A stretch of 64,000 nucleotides of DNA from Mucilaginibacter daejeonensis (GTDB taxonomy: Bacteria > Bacteroidota > Bacteroidia > Sphingobacteriales > Sphingobacteriaceae). Under the pieces are notes generated by a model, which made no database searches, had not been told where the DNA came from, and saw nothing but the letters and a program-made list of their open reading frames with translations. The translations under genes were made by a program, and so were the position numbers. The DNA lies in assembly GCF_020783335.1 (NCBI RefSeq), contig NZ_CP086068.1, positions 2,852,001 to 2,916,000 of the forward strand, written 5' to 3'. Shown piece after piece: positions 1-9,456 of this stretch; position 1 is the stretch's first letter, and the number at the start of each line of letters is the position of its first letter.

Positions 1-747
1 CGGCTTGATCTTCAATTCAACCACCTCGGCACGCTCAGGCAAGGTGACCGCAAAAAGGACGGTGCGGGCAATGTCCTCGGCTAACATCATCGCGTGTTGC
101 TGCTCCTGCTTTTGCTGATCAGGCACCGATACGGGCTGCATGTCGGTACCTACCGCTCCCGGCTCGATCAAGGTGACCCTGATGCCTTGCTCGTTCACTT
201 CCTTCCTCAAACTTTCAGAAAAGCCCTGTATAGCGGCCTTCGTAGCCACGTAAACTGAACTGTCCTTTTCCCTTACATCGGCACTCATTGAACCGATGTT
301 AACGATGTGGCCATTCTTTTGCGGACGCATCCTGTCCAGCGCATAGTGGGTGCAGGCCAGGTAGCCCAGCAAATTGGTATTCACTACGCGCTGCCACTCC
401 GTATACTCCCCGTCGCTGATGCCCTGGTAGGCTAAAGCTGCGTTGTTGATGAACACATCGATGCCTCCAGACAATTCATCAATGGCCTTGAATAATTCGA
501 TTATGCCTTGCTCGGTCGACAGATCAGTGGCTATCCCATTCAGGCTGCCGGCCAGTTCCATACCAGCCACATCCTTCAACACATCGTCCAAATGCGCCTG
601 GTCTGACCCCGCGATCAGTACATTGGCCCCTTCACTGGCCAGCAATAGCGCCGTTGCCCTGCCTATACCTGTGGTACCTCCGGTCACGATGATCGTTTTC
701 CCTACTACACTTACCGGTGCGTACACCTGATCGTTACTCATACTCAT
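1..747 (-). CDS. SDR family oxidoreductase, C-terminus cut by window edge
   Basis: Short-chain dehydrogenase/reductase with a Rossmann fold. The N-terminal third carries the TGGTTGIG nucleotide-binding loop, followed by an NNAA motif. The catalytic set is Ser in NIGSMS and Tyr/Lys in YVATK. A PGAV motif follows near the edge, as in classical SDRs. The start is ATG at 747, or the second ATG at 741; both are in frame and I cannot choose. The 3' end runs off the window. The substrate cannot be read from the sequence. It is the last gene of a minus-strand run that includes the six-hairpin-like gene just upstream. Confidence 0.9.
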   Translation of the reverse strand, partial: MSMSNDQVYAPVSVVGKTIIVTGGTTGIGRATALLLASEGANVLIAGSDQAHLDDVLKDVAGMELAGSLNGIATDLSTEQGIIELFKAIDELSGGIDVFINNAALAYQGISDGEYTEWQRVVNTNLLGYLACTHYALDRMRPQKNGHIVNIGSMSADVREKDSSVYVATKAAIQGFSESLRKEVNEQGIRVTLIEPGAVGTDMQPVSVPDQQKQEQQHAMMLAEDIARTVLFAVTLPERAEVVELKIKP

Positions 748-761
748 ATGTTTATGTTTAG

Positions 762-2231
762 TTATTTCAAGCTTATGGTCACTTCCTGGTCACCATGGAT
801 CATAAATTCTGTCATATCTTTTCCTGCCTGATCGATCATTTCCTGATCAGCTTTATTCTGTACCGCGATCTTAAAGGCCGACAAAGGTTCGCCCTCTGCC
901 GATACGATGCATAGCCTGCAGGTCAGCTGATCTGAGCCAAGTACTTTGAATCTGATCGCCTTTCCTTTCTCTTTAGCCTGGATTACCGGATAGTCTATAA
1001 AAAGCAGCATATTGGTCCCTGATAGTTTGAGGTACTGCCTTGGGATGATACCGAACGCCAGTCCGGCGCCGTAAACCTCCTGCCCTACCGAGCCCGATGG
1101 CTCCCAGCCATCATGTATGTCCTCTAACGCGATCCATAAATTGGGATCCACTTCGCCCGTCTTCACTTCATCGGCCAGCATCTCTTTGGGCAGCATGGGT
1201 GGGTAATAGAATGCGGCGCGGTTAACCGTGTGCTTTATAAATTCGGCCAGCAGCAAGTTCACCGAGGGGAGGATATCCAAACCATCGGCATAAGCAAACA
1301 GATCGTGGGCACCGGCATACGCCTCCTGCTCTTCATAGACCGCGGTGTACGGTGCGTCATTAAGTGGAAATAAGGCAAAGAACGTTGGCAAATTCTTACT
1401 AAAACCGTAGTTACGATCCCACAGCGCCACGTTCTTAAATATGTTAGCCAGGAAGAGATAGGCCAGATCCCGATACCGTTCTTTCTTGGTTTGCTTGTAC
1501 AATAAGATCATGGCCTTGGCCGAGAACATGGTGTTATTGGCCTGGTAGAATACATCGAATCCGTATTGCGTAAGTGTGCGGGCAGCTTTCTCGGCCTCCT
1601 TAAAGTACTTATCGTCACCAGTGAGTTCCCATATCTGCAGCATCACGTGTGCGTACAATCCGGCCACATCCTTTTCGCTTCCCTCGCCTTCTTTGGTCTC
1701 GGCTTTCACCACTTCGAGGGTATCCATTTTGTAGAACACCGGCCATTGATACTTGAAGTGGTGTGCTACCTTGATCGCATAATCGGCCGATGGGATGAGC
1801 AGTTCTTTTGCCTGCTCGTCACCGTCCTGGGCCAAGCGGGCCAGGTTTAGTAGCGGATGGTGCAAATACCATGAATCCATCACCAATGGCGTCTTTTGCT
1901 CCTCCGACTTATCGAGCATGTCCTCCTCTGACGGAAGCCAGCGCATCACCGTGTCCAGCTTCTCATCGTAAAAAGCGGGTAGTCCATCCATGATCTCCTT
2001 TTCCATCCCGCACTCTTGGCCGCTCCACTTGATATACTCACGTACCGGTAGCAGAACGGCGAGCTGCACCATGATCTCGGGCGGGGTATTGTAATCGCAC
2101 ACGTAAGCATTAAGATATGGGTGCCCGCTCCGGTGCGACCAGCAACCTTTATTGTTCTGCAGATCATTCAACACTTTAGGTAGGATCTCTAAATAGTCCT
2201 GATACTTGGTCTCCGGTACGGGCAACAGCAC
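762..2231 (-). CDS. Six-hairpin-like (glycosidase-like) protein, C-terminal part of a frameshifted gene
   Basis: About 489 codons, beginning at a GTG that is probably not a real start. The protein is alpha-helical and rich in Trp, Tyr and His, with repeated helix pairs. This looks like an alpha/alpha (six-hairpin) glycosidase or lyase barrel, but I do not recognise a specific GH family. The reading frame upstream (2176-2970) runs into this one with a one-base offset. Dropping one base from the AAA at 2236-2238 (TTT on the coding strand) joins them smoothly through ...ALSSLYVLLPVPE.... I therefore read this as the C-terminal two thirds of a single gene of about 735 codons. Either the gene is broken or the assembly has a one-base error. 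Function is inferred only from fold impression. Confidence 0.6.
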   Translation of the reverse strand: MLLPVPETKYQDYLEILPKVLNDLQNNKGCWSHRSGHPYLNAYVCDYNTPPEIMVQLAVLLPVREYIKWSGQECGMEKEIMDGLPAFYDEKLDTVMRWLPSEEDMLDKSEEQKTPLVMDSWYLHHPLLNLARLAQDGDEQAKELLIPSADYAIKVAHHFKYQWPVFYKMDTLEVVKAETKEGEGSEKDVAGLYAHVMLQIWELTGDDKYFKEAEKAARTLTQYGFDVFYQANNTMFSAKAMILLYKQTKKERYRDLAYLFLANIFKNVALWDRNYGFSKNLPTFFALFPLNDAPYTAVYEEQEAYAGAHDLFAYADGLDILPSVNLLLAEFIKHTVNRAAFYYPPMLPKEMLADEVKTGEVDPNLWIALEDIHDGWEPSGSVGQEVYGAGLAFGIIPRQYLKLSGTNMLLFIDYPVIQAKEKGKAIRFKVLGSDQLTCRLCIVSAEGEPLSAFKIAVQNKADQEMIDQAGKDMTEFMIHGDQEVTISLK

Positions 2232-2970
2232 ATATAAAGCTGCTTAATGCGTTCAGGAAGCCCTTAGCTATCGCGAACTGATCGGCCGGCACCTCTGGGG
2301 AGAAGGTGATGAACGCATCTGACAATACGTATTCCTGACCAGCCTTTAACGGCTTACTTGCTGCGGCGGGTAGTTGCAGGCCTAATTCAGGCCACTCCCC
2401 GCCTACTACCTCTGCAGCGGACGTTTGGGTGTCCTCATTGTAGGGTCCTAAAGCGGTCAGGTTCTGCAAGTACAAAAAAGATCCGGCCTCTGGCTTTTTG
2501 TATGCGCCATATAGCAGTCCTGAACGGGTCCCCACCTGCTTAATGAACAGCTCGCCTGATGTGTCCAAACCGTTAGCACTGTAAAAAATGACGTCTCGTG
2601 GCCAAAACGGCATCAGCAAATCATTTGACGTGATCAACGAAGCTGTGTAATGTAAAGTGGGCTGTTCCGTATCAGGCATATCCACGGTAACGGTGTACTC
2701 GCCGGCGGCCGACCGTAATTTTACCGTAATGCTTCGCTCATTGGCCTTGTCAACATTTATACCTATAAAACCATTAGGCGAATAGGCGGTGCGGAAAGCC
2801 ACACGGGCATCCTTGTTCAGCAGAGCGATCACCCATAGTGAATCATCAAGCGTACGTAACTCGAAGGTCAGTTGCCCGTGTTGGTAACTTTGTAAAGGTT
2901 CATCTTTAACGCTGATCAGTTGAAGGGCGGCGGTTGCGGCCCAGATAGATGTCGGTTCTGTAATGGTCAT
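2176..2970 (-). CDS. N-terminal part of the frameshifted six-hairpin-like gene
   Basis: Start chosen at ATG 2970 (MTITEPTSIW...), 25 nt after the stop of the zinc-ribbon gene. The longer open frame back to 3147 overlaps that gene and is a shadow. The sequence is beta-rich (alternating Thr/Val strands), consistent with an N-terminal beta-sandwich such as precedes alpha/alpha-barrel glycosidases. There is no signal peptide. The frame departs from the C-terminal part at 2236-2238 and then runs through about 20 nonsense residues to a stop at 2176. The clean product would be the N-terminal domain only. See the entry at 762-2231 for the join. Confidence 0.6.
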   Translation of the reverse strand: MTITEPTSIWAATAALQLISVKDEPLQSYQHGQLTFELRTLDDSLWVIALLNKDARVAFRTAYSPNGFIGINVDKANERSITVKLRSAAGEYTVTVDMPDTEQPTLHYTASLITSNDLLMPFWPRDVIFYSANGLDTSGELFIKQVGTRSGLLYGAYKKPEAGSFLYLQNLTALGPYNEDTQTSAAEVVGGEWPELGLQLPAAASKPLKAGQEYVLSDAFITFSPEVPADQFAIAKGFLNALSSFICAVARTGDQVSGLFRDPT

Positions 2971-2995
2971 ATATAATTTGGATCTTGGTTGATCG

Positions 2996-3226
2996 TTATT
3001 GATCTTCGAGCACTGCTGGGGTCCAAACATGATGGCCGCAGCTTTCGCAATCGGTACTGTCAGGCTCGAACGGCTTTTGCCTGGTGAAGCCACAATTCTC
3101 GCAGGCCAGGCACTCATCAGATCGGGTGAAGCGTGCATACAGGTCATGGTCCCAACGCGGGATCACGAATAAGCCCGGCCGCGATCGTTCATGAGTGGTA
3201 ATGGTGAACGTGCCGTTAGCTTCCAT
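2996..3226 (-). CDS. Small zinc-ribbon protein
   Basis: 76 aa. The C-terminal half has two CxxC pairs (CLACENC and CESCGHH), the layout of a zinc ribbon or rubredoxin-like knuckle. The first half has no recognisable domain. The ATG at 3226 abuts the stop of the DUF421 gene (3227-3229), so the two are translationally linked. The DUF421 paralogue at 3701-4396 carries a similar CxxC ribbon fused at its own C-terminus, which hints that this protein works with its DUF421 neighbour. Function unknown. Confidence 0.75.
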   Translation of the reverse strand: MEANGTFTITTHERSRPGLFVIPRWDHDLYARFTRSDECLACENCGFTRQKPFEPDSTDCESCGHHVWTPAVLEDQ

Positions 3227-3697
3227 TTAAAGCCGCTTCACCTGGCCCAGTTGCTTAATGCCGCTGTGCCTTAACTGCGCCACAAGCCGCTCGCGGGTCA
3301 ATCTCACACGTTTCATCTCGTTAAGGTCCATTATTGAGTTACGTACCAGTACGGATATCTTCCCTTGTGAAAAGATCTCAAATTTGCTGTCCTTGAACGC
3401 TTTGGCGGCTATCCAGCGGCTTACCAACACCACGATGACCGCGATCAAAATAGCCGGCAGCAAACCCCGGTCTGGCGCTTGCAGTGGTATACCGATGGTT
3501 GCGGCCAGGGTGACCATGGCCACCAGATCATTGCGCCCTAACTGTGATGACATGCGCTTACCCATCAGCCGCATGGATACCATGAGCAACAGGTAGATCA
3601 CAAAGGCGCGGATCACCAGCTCGATGTAAAATCCGGCAGGTACATCGCCCACCAGCCACCTCATCCAGTCCGTTATTTTGATGTCTTCGGGTTTCAT
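3227..3697 (-). CDS. DUF421 (YetF-like) membrane protein
   Basis: 156 aa. Residues about 20-105 hold three hydrophobic segments, followed by a short cytoplasmic domain with the DUF421/YetF features: MGKRMSSQLGRNDLVAMV, PLQAPDRG, and a C-terminal LVAQLRHSGI stretch. It is shorter than the paralogue upstream and lacks the zinc ribbon. It lies 3 nt downstream of that paralogue and abuts the next gene, so all are probably one operon. The biochemical role of DUF421 proteins is not established. Confidence 0.85.
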   Translation of the reverse strand: MKPEDIKITDWMRWLVGDVPAGFYIELVIRAFVIYLLLMVSMRLMGKRMSSQLGRNDLVAMVTLAATIGIPLQAPDRGLLPAILIAVIVVLVSRWIAAKAFKDSKFEIFSQGKISVLVRNSIMDLNEMKRVRLTRERLVAQLRHSGIKQLGQVKRL

Positions 3698-3700
3698 GGC

Positions 3701-4396
3701 TTATAATACGGCGTTAGTGAACTCTTTTTGATGGCAATTGGTGCAAGCGTCTTGCTGTACAGCCGCCTTCACGGCGCCACAACTGATACACACCTGTATA
3801 CCCTGAGCATTTTGCGTCGCTACGGTCTCTCCATCGTCGCCCGCCTCATCATCAGGCGAGTAAAGCGGTAGCCCTGCTCTGGGTGAGTTTAGCTTGTAAA
3901 TGCTGAGCAGACCACAGGCCTCCAGATATACCCGGTCCACAGCACCCAGGTTAAATATGCCTTCGGAGCGCATCTCAGCGAACAGTTGTTGCCTGGAGAT
4001 GCGTTCCTCGCGCAATTGATCGACCTTTAGTACGCCGTTGCTGACCAGCAGGCTGGGTTTGCCCTGCGTAACGTTCTCGATCCAATGGCTGCGGTAACCT
4101 AAATAGCTCACACCGCGCTGAAAACCCACTGCACATAATAAAAGCAGCAAGCCCTGCAATATGCCACGGTCGGGAGTTTGCATAGGTACCGATACGATGG
4201 CACCTAAAGTGAGCATTACGGCCATTTCCATAACCGTAAGTTGGCCACTCATGCGTTTGCCCAACAAATTGACCATGATCAGCAAGAAAAAGTAGGTGAT
4301 CAGCGTGCGTAACGCTACCTCCAGCAAAAATTCAGGAGGTGCCTGGCCAAATAGTATCCGGCTCAGGTCATTAAGATGTATCTCGTCCTTTTTCAT
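3701..4396 (-). CDS. DUF421 (YetF-like) membrane protein with C-terminal zinc ribbon
   Basis: 231 aa. The architecture is three TM segments (about residues 25-110), then the YetF-type cytoplasmic domain (GKPSLLVSNGVL, LFAEMRSEGIFNLGAVDRVYLE). About 60 further residues end in CISCG...CTNCHQ, a four-Cys zinc-ribbon-like knuckle. It is clearly paralogous to the shorter DUF421 gene 3 nt downstream (shared GKRMSxQL and PxQxPDRG). First gene of the run 4396 to 1 on the minus strand. The added ribbon is unusual for this family in my experience. Confidence 0.85.
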   Translation of the reverse strand: MKKDEIHLNDLSRILFGQAPPEFLLEVALRTLITYFFLLIMVNLLGKRMSGQLTVMEMAVMLTLGAIVSVPMQTPDRGILQGLLLLLCAVGFQRGVSYLGYRSHWIENVTQGKPSLLVSNGVLKVDQLREERISRQQLFAEMRSEGIFNLGAVDRVYLEACGLLSIYKLNSPRAGLPLYSPDDEAGDDGETVATQNAQGIQVCISCGAVKAAVQQDACTNCHQKEFTNAVL

Positions 4397-4680
4397 AACA
4401 ATTCATGGTCACACCAAATGATGATAGCATTATTACCTGAAATGAACTGAAAATAAGCCACGGGACACTGGTAGTGCCGGGTCAGGAAGTAACTGAAATA
4501 TTACCTTTATAGAATACAGATCATTCGAAAAAGTTTTAAAAAGAGTGCCTGTGCGTGCAGTGGCTATACCAATTGCGTGCTGCTCGTTCAACTATCGGAC
4601 CTGATACAATCGTTCACTTATTCATCATCCAACACCCGGCATTGATATAGGTGGAGCGATAAATGGACAATCTTTGGGCC

Positions 4681-5172
4681 CTACTGCTCAACTTTTCGCT
4701 GCAAATGGAGGATCAGCAGATCAGCTGCGGCGTTGATGGTCTGGTGAATTACTTCCTCACATGAACCTTTAAAAACGTACCGCTCAGATATGAGTTCACC
4801 TTTAATGAGAGCTGACACGAACATAGTACCCACCGGTTTCTCTTCACTCTCGCTCCCACCTGCTGTGGTCAATCCAGTAACGCCCACGTAAATGTCGGCA
4901 TCGATGAGGTCGGCAGTGCGTCGGGCTATCTCATCAGTAACTTCCCTTGATTCGGGACTGAACTCTTTGATCATCTCTTCAGATACCCCAAGTAAGGTTT
5001 GTTTAAGCGACGCATCGTAACACACGATACCCCCTTTAAGCACCTGCCCAGAGCATGAGGTAAGGGCAAACTCAGAGCATAACCAACCGGCGGTAGCACT
5101 CTCGGCAAAGGCAATGGTCAAGCCATGATCAGCGATCACCTGGCTACAGGTCTCTATACGTTTTTCGGCCAT
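4681..5172 (-). CDS. pncC: Nicotinamide-nucleotide amidohydrolase (CinA C-terminal domain)
   Basis: 163 aa, the length of the stand-alone CinA C-terminal domain. It hydrolyses NMN to nicotinate mononucleotide and ammonia in pyridine nucleotide salvage. Visible family features are TIAFAESATAG near residue 18, GGIVCYDASLKQTLLGV, and YVGVTGLTTAGGSESEEKPVG around residue 100, including the conserved GxT and KPVGT. There is no N-terminal molybdopterin-like domain, so this is the PncC-only form. Monocistronic; the 284 bases before 4396 contain nothing recognisable. Confidence 0.9.
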   Translation of the reverse strand: MAEKRIETCSQVIADHGLTIAFAESATAGWLCSEFALTSCSGQVLKGGIVCYDASLKQTLLGVSEEMIKEFSPESREVTDEIARRTADLIDADIYVGVTGLTTAGGSESEEKPVGTMFVSALIKGELISERYVFKGSCEEVIHQTINAAADLLILHLQRKVEQ

Positions 5173-5417
5173 GTTAAATTAGATGTTACAAATTGGTCAA
5201 GTTCTGCATTTGTAACAGCCGGATACACCTACAGGTTTTATAATTTAATTAATAAGAAAACATAGTTGTATATAACCTGTTGCATCTATGTTCTCACGAT
5301 GCTCGCCTACCTGATAAGACGGCCGGTGATCATCGGAAACTCATCCGCGGCGCTTAATGATATATCGTCGGAGGCATTCATTAGCAAATCATTTCATTAA
5401 CTCATAATTAGATCAAC

Positions 5418-5648
5418 ATGACAGATCTACAGCACAGCGAAGGCAAAGTAGCCAAAACCATTGAACAGCAAACTGCTAAGTTACCTTCAGACGTATTCTT
5501 ATGGGCGGCCCTGGCCTCCATGGGCGTATCATTGACCTTAAAGATCATGAGAAAGAAGCACACTGCTTTATTCGTAGGCCAATGGGCAGCACCGTTCCTG
5601 CTATTAGGCGTTTACAACAAGATCGTTAAGGTAGAAGGACACGACTGA
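5418..5648 (+). CDS. Small membrane protein, unknown function
   Basis: 76 aa. A polar N-terminus of about 25 residues is followed by two hydrophobic segments (about 27-42 and 50-66) separated by a Lys/Arg-rich turn (MRKKH). No family recognised. Followed by a strong symmetric terminator shared with the convergent gene at 5724. The 245 bases upstream hold no other gene. Confidence 0.6.
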   Translation: MTDLQHSEGKVAKTIEQQTAKLPSDVFLWAALASMGVSLTLKIMRKKHTALFVGQWAAPFLLLGVYNKIVKVEGHD

Positions 5649-5671
5649 TACGAATCGATACAACAGATCAC

Positions 5672-5732
5672 TGACCGGTCATTTCACTTGAACGCACGAA
5701 CGTTACAACAGTGAAATGACCGGTCATTTTTT
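5672..5732. terminator. Bidirectional terminator
   Basis: A perfect 16-bp inverted repeat (5672-5687 and 5711-5726, TGACCGGTCATTTCAC) is followed by a T run. It lies between the convergent genes at 5418 and 5724. The last bases overlap the stop region of the minus-strand gene. Confidence 0.8.
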
Positions 5733-6161
5733 GTTCTCGGGGTAGGTCAGTGAGGCGGCTATTCCAAATACGGCATGGGCGATCACTAATTGCTTGTAGT
5801 ATTTCTTGAGGTTTACGCCTGGCGGGTTTGGGTGAGCCTTAAAGGTACTATGCCACACCGCAGCACCCACTAAACCGCTAAGTGCTCCATAAACAGCACC
5901 ATTCAATATACTGGGCTTCGTGCCCATCCGTTCCAGGAACTCATCATATCCGGTTGCAAATAACACGCCCACCCCGTAATGTCCTACCCAACCGGCGGCC
6001 TGTGAGGTCTTCTCATCTAACGGGGTGATACAATCAATAAGTTCGCCCAGTATTTTAGCCTCGTTATAGTTGTGGCCATCCAATTTGGATACCACTTCGC
6101 TAAACAACGTCATGAAAGTAGTACCAGCGACAGCTGCTGTTAAGATCCGTTTGATGCTCAT
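5724..6161 (-). CDS. Small integral membrane protein, unknown function
   Basis: 145 aa with about four hydrophobic stretches (residues 5-22, 60-75, 88-108, 122-138) rich in Gly and Ala. It has the general style of the DUF1440/DUF6789 group of small membrane proteins. I cannot place it firmly. It resembles the 162-aa protein at 38482-38970 in layout (N-terminal TM, GAVxGxLxGxxG turn, C-terminal TM), so the two may be distant paralogues. Start at ATG 6161. Confidence 0.6.
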   Translation of the reverse strand: MSIKRILTAAVAGTTFMTLFSEVVSKLDGHNYNEAKILGELIDCITPLDEKTSQAAGWVGHYGVGVLFATGYDEFLERMGTKPSILNGAVYGALSGLVGAAVWHSTFKAHPNPPGVNLKKYYKQLVIAHAVFGIAASLTYPENKK

Positions 6162-6519
6162 GGCGGTAAATTTATGGTTCTGAGAGTGCGCGAACGAAGA
6201 TCTCGGTAGCCCTACAAATTATGCACATTATAAGAACTGAAGCGGCCGATAAATTGTTTTATTCCTAAAAGTGGTATAGTGAAATATCTTTGTTATATCT
6301 TTCCCGAAATATGGCCCCCAAATGATGTTGATAAATATATTTTATTCTGGCACCATAAGGTAAAACCTATAGCTATACCAACTGTTATCAAGCCTGAAAA
6401 ACGCCCTTAAAACGCAGAATAAAGCGTTCACTAATGATCCACATATTTCCTTTTGTTAAGGATCTGTTATATTTGTTTTAAAATGTGCATCCTGTAAAGG
6501 TGTATTAATTTAAATAGAA
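6162..6519. other. Intergenic region upstream of the histidine kinase
   Basis: 358 bases without a supportable gene. It contains a -7 box TATATTTG at 6468-6475 that fits transcription of the kinase with a leader of about 40 nt. Nothing else recognised. Confidence 0.5.
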
Positions 6520-9429
6520 ATGCTTTCTCAGTACGCCCAGCAAACTATGGTGAACACGCTGCCGATCGCGGCTTGCGTTTTCACCGGTACAAACCACACC
6601 GTGAGCGCGGTCAACCAACTCATGCTGAACGTTTGGAGTAAAGATGCTTCCATCATTGACAAGCCACTGCTGGAGGCTATTCCCGAGTTCCGTGATCAGG
6701 AGTTCGCTTCCCTGCTTGACCAGGTCTTTCGGTCTGGTGAGGCATACCGCGACCCTAATAACGAAGCCGAATTGATGATCGATGGCGAGCCCCGCACCTT
6801 TTATTTCGACTTATCCTTTAAACCACTACATGATAAGGATGGCACCATTTACGGCGTAGTGAACACCGCTGTAGATGTGACCGAACGCGTGATCAGTGAA
6901 CGGACACTCGAACAGACCGTTCATGAGCTAACGGCGCTCAATGAGGAGTACCTTAGCCTGAACGAAGAAATGGAGGCCACCAACGAGGAAGTAAGGTCAG
7001 CCTATGAGCAGCTTGATGCCTCGCACCGCTCTTTAGAATTTTCGGAACAACGCATGAGCCTGGCCGCTGAGGCTGCCGAACTTGGGTTGTTCGACCTTGA
7101 TATACCCAATTATAACCTGCATTGGGACAAACGCTGTAAAGAACTCTTTGGCCATGACCCTGATGCAGAGGTATCTTATACCAACGATTTCGTCACCGGG
7201 CTTCACCCTGAAGATCGCGACCGCATTTTACAGGCAGTGGCCGATGCTTATGATCCTGCTATATGCGAAGGCCGTTACGACGTAGTATACCGTACAGTAG
7301 CCGTTAACGATGGCCGGATCAGATATGTAAAGGCACTTGGCCAGGTATATTTTGATGAGCAAGGTAAGCCGATGCGCTTTATTGGCAGCGTGATGGACAT
7401 CACCACCGAGACCGTTGCTTTGCAGCAATTGAGGGAAAGCGAAGCTAACCTGCAGCACGCTAATGAAGAGCTACAAACTACCAATGAGGAACTGAGTTTG
7501 CTCAATGAGGAGTTCCAAAGCCTGAACGAAGAACTTGAGGCCGGAAGCGAAGAACTGCGTACTACTAACGAAGAACTTTACGAGACCAAGGAGCAACTAG
7601 AACGTTCGGTAGCCCAACTGGCCGAATCGGAAGAACGCGTTCGCCTGGCCACTGAGGTGGTGAATATGGGCACGTTCGACCTTGACCTGATCTCACAAAA
7701 ACTGATCACCTCCGAGCGTTTCGCACACATCTTTGGGTTTGCGCAGCAAGTGACCGCTCCTGATTATGTATCGGTCGTTCATCCTGATGATATGCCTGTC
7801 CGCATTGCCGCTCATGAAGAAGCATTGATCACCGGCAGGTTATTTTATGAAGTGAGAGTGATATGGCCCGACAAAAGCATCCATTGGGTACGTGCCGAAG
7901 GTAAGATCCTGAAAGATGACCAGGGTCGCCCAATGAGGTTGTTAGGAACATTATTAGATATAACCGACCATCGCCGTGACATGGAGTTACAGCGTAAACT
8001 CAAAACACTGGCCGATAACAGTTCCGATCTCATGTCAATACTTGATCTGGGCGGTGTGAATACCTATTTGAATGACGCGGGTAAACAGCTGTTAGGCTTT
8101 GCATCAGACGAGGAGGTGATGAGTACCCCTATCGATGACCTGCACGCACCTGACGATCTGGCCTACGTACGCGACGTGATCTTACCTGCTACTATGGCCA
8201 CAGGTGGGTGGACGGGTGTGATGAACGTTCGTCACTTAAAGACCGGAGAGGTATTCCCGGTGATGAACTGCTCCATTCGCATTGATGACCCGGTGAGCGG
8301 CAAACCTATCGCTGTAGGCGCCATCATGCGCGATCTGCGTCCTGAGATCGCCTCACGCAGGGCTTTGGCCGATAGCGAGCAACTTTTACGCAACGTGACC
8401 TCAGCAGCCCCTACGGCGCTTTGGATGGCTGATAATGAAGGTAGTATTACTTACGTGAACCAGACCTGGCTGGAGTGGACCAGCTGTACGGTTGAAGATA
8501 GTTTGGGTATTGGTTGGCTTCGTTGCATTATGCAGGAGGATCGCCAATTGGTATCCACCAAATTCTTCCAGGCATTAGCGGAGAATGAACGTTTTGAAGT
8601 GGAGTTCAGGTTGGTTGCCGGCAATGACCAGTTGCGCTGGTGCCAAGCAAGCGGCAGACCACAATTCGATAGTGAAGGTCATTTTAAGGGTTACGTAGGT
8701 GCCTGCATCGATATAACTGCACAAAAGCAATTACAACAACACAAGGACGACTTTATCAGTATAGCCAGTCATGAATTAAAAACACCCGTGACGAGCTTAA
8801 AGGCCTCATTGCAGTTGATGGATAAGATCAAGGATAAGCCTGACAATGGTATGCTGCCTAAGCTGATCATGCAATCGCGCCGCAGCGCCGAACGTGTAGG
8901 TGTACTGATCAATGACCTGTTAAGCGTAGGCCGTTTACAGCAAAAAGAGATCAGCCTCGACCGCTCCAAATTTGTCATATCGCAAATGTTGAGCAACTGT
9001 GCCAGCCCGATCAATATCGCCGGGCATTTCAAGGTTCAGATCAGCGGCGAGATGGAACTGGAGATACAGGCAGATGAGCATCGCGTGGATCAGGTGGTGA
9101 CCAACTTTCTGACCAATGCAATGAAATACGCACCTGATTCGCCAAGGATCGATGTATCTATCGCCCGCAATGATAATTGGGTGAAGATCGCGGTGACGGA
9201 CCACGGTCCGGGTATACCTCCGGATAAGCTCGGTCGCCTTTTTGAACGTTATTATCGTGTAGACCAGAACCTGCAGACCGTATCAGGTCTGGGACTTGGC
9301 CTCTACATTTGCAAGGAGATCATCGAGAAACACGGCGGCGAGATCGGGGTGACCAGCGAACTGGGCAAAGGTTCTACCTTCTACTTCACCCTCCCACTAC
9401 ATTCCGAAGTGGTAGGGATATTAGAATAA
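6520..9429 (+). CDS. Multi-PAS sensor histidine kinase (soluble)
   Basis: 969 aa, no transmembrane segment, so a cytoplasmic sensor. Approximate order: PAS 10-125; coiled coil 130-180 built of NEE-type repeats; PAS 185-300; second long coiled coil 300-370 (NEELxxTNEEL repeats); PAS 375-490; PAS 495-615; PAS 620-740; HisKA with the phospho-acceptor His near 751 (IASHELKTP); HATPase about 855-965 with N box (NFLTNAMKYA), G1 (DHGPGIP) and G2 (GLGLGLYI). All kinase motifs are intact. No receiver domain and no response regulator is adjacent, so it is an orphan. The two Asn-Glu-Glu coiled coils probably act as signalling helices between PAS domains. ATG 6520 follows a -7 box at 6468-6475. Confidence 0.95.
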   Translation: MLSQYAQQTMVNTLPIAACVFTGTNHTVSAVNQLMLNVWSKDASIIDKPLLEAIPEFRDQEFASLLDQVFRSGEAYRDPNNEAELMIDGEPRTFYFDLSFKPLHDKDGTIYGVVNTAVDVTERVISERTLEQTVHELTALNEEYLSLNEEMEATNEEVRSAYEQLDASHRSLEFSEQRMSLAAEAAELGLFDLDIPNYNLHWDKRCKELFGHDPDAEVSYTNDFVTGLHPEDRDRILQAVADAYDPAICEGRYDVVYRTVAVNDGRIRYVKALGQVYFDEQGKPMRFIGSVMDITTETVALQQLRESEANLQHANEELQTTNEELSLLNEEFQSLNEELEAGSEELRTTNEELYETKEQLERSVAQLAESEERVRLATEVVNMGTFDLDLISQKLITSERFAHIFGFAQQVTAPDYVSVVHPDDMPVRIAAHEEALITGRLFYEVRVIWPDKSIHWVRAEGKILKDDQGRPMRLLGTLLDITDHRRDMELQRKLKTLADNSSDLMSILDLGGVNTYLNDAGKQLLGFASDEEVMSTPIDDLHAPDDLAYVRDVILPATMATGGWTGVMNVRHLKTGEVFPVMNCSIRIDDPVSGKPIAVGAIMRDLRPEIASRRALADSEQLLRNVTSAAPTALWMADNEGSITYVNQTWLEWTSCTVEDSLGIGWLRCIMQEDRQLVSTKFFQALAENERFEVEFRLVAGNDQLRWCQASGRPQFDSEGHFKGYVGACIDITAQKQLQQHKDDFISIASHELKTPVTSLKASLQLMDKIKDKPDNGMLPKLIMQSRRSAERVGVLINDLLSVGRLQQKEISLDRSKFVISQMLSNCASPINIAGHFKVQISGEMELEIQADEHRVDQVVTNFLTNAMKYAPDSPRIDVSIARNDNWVKIAVTDHGPGIPPDKLGRLFERYYRVDQNLQTVSGLGLGLYICKEIIEKHGGEIGVTSELGKGSTFYFTLPLHSEVVGILE

Positions 9430-9456
9430 AGTACTTACAAATAGATGCTATACAAC

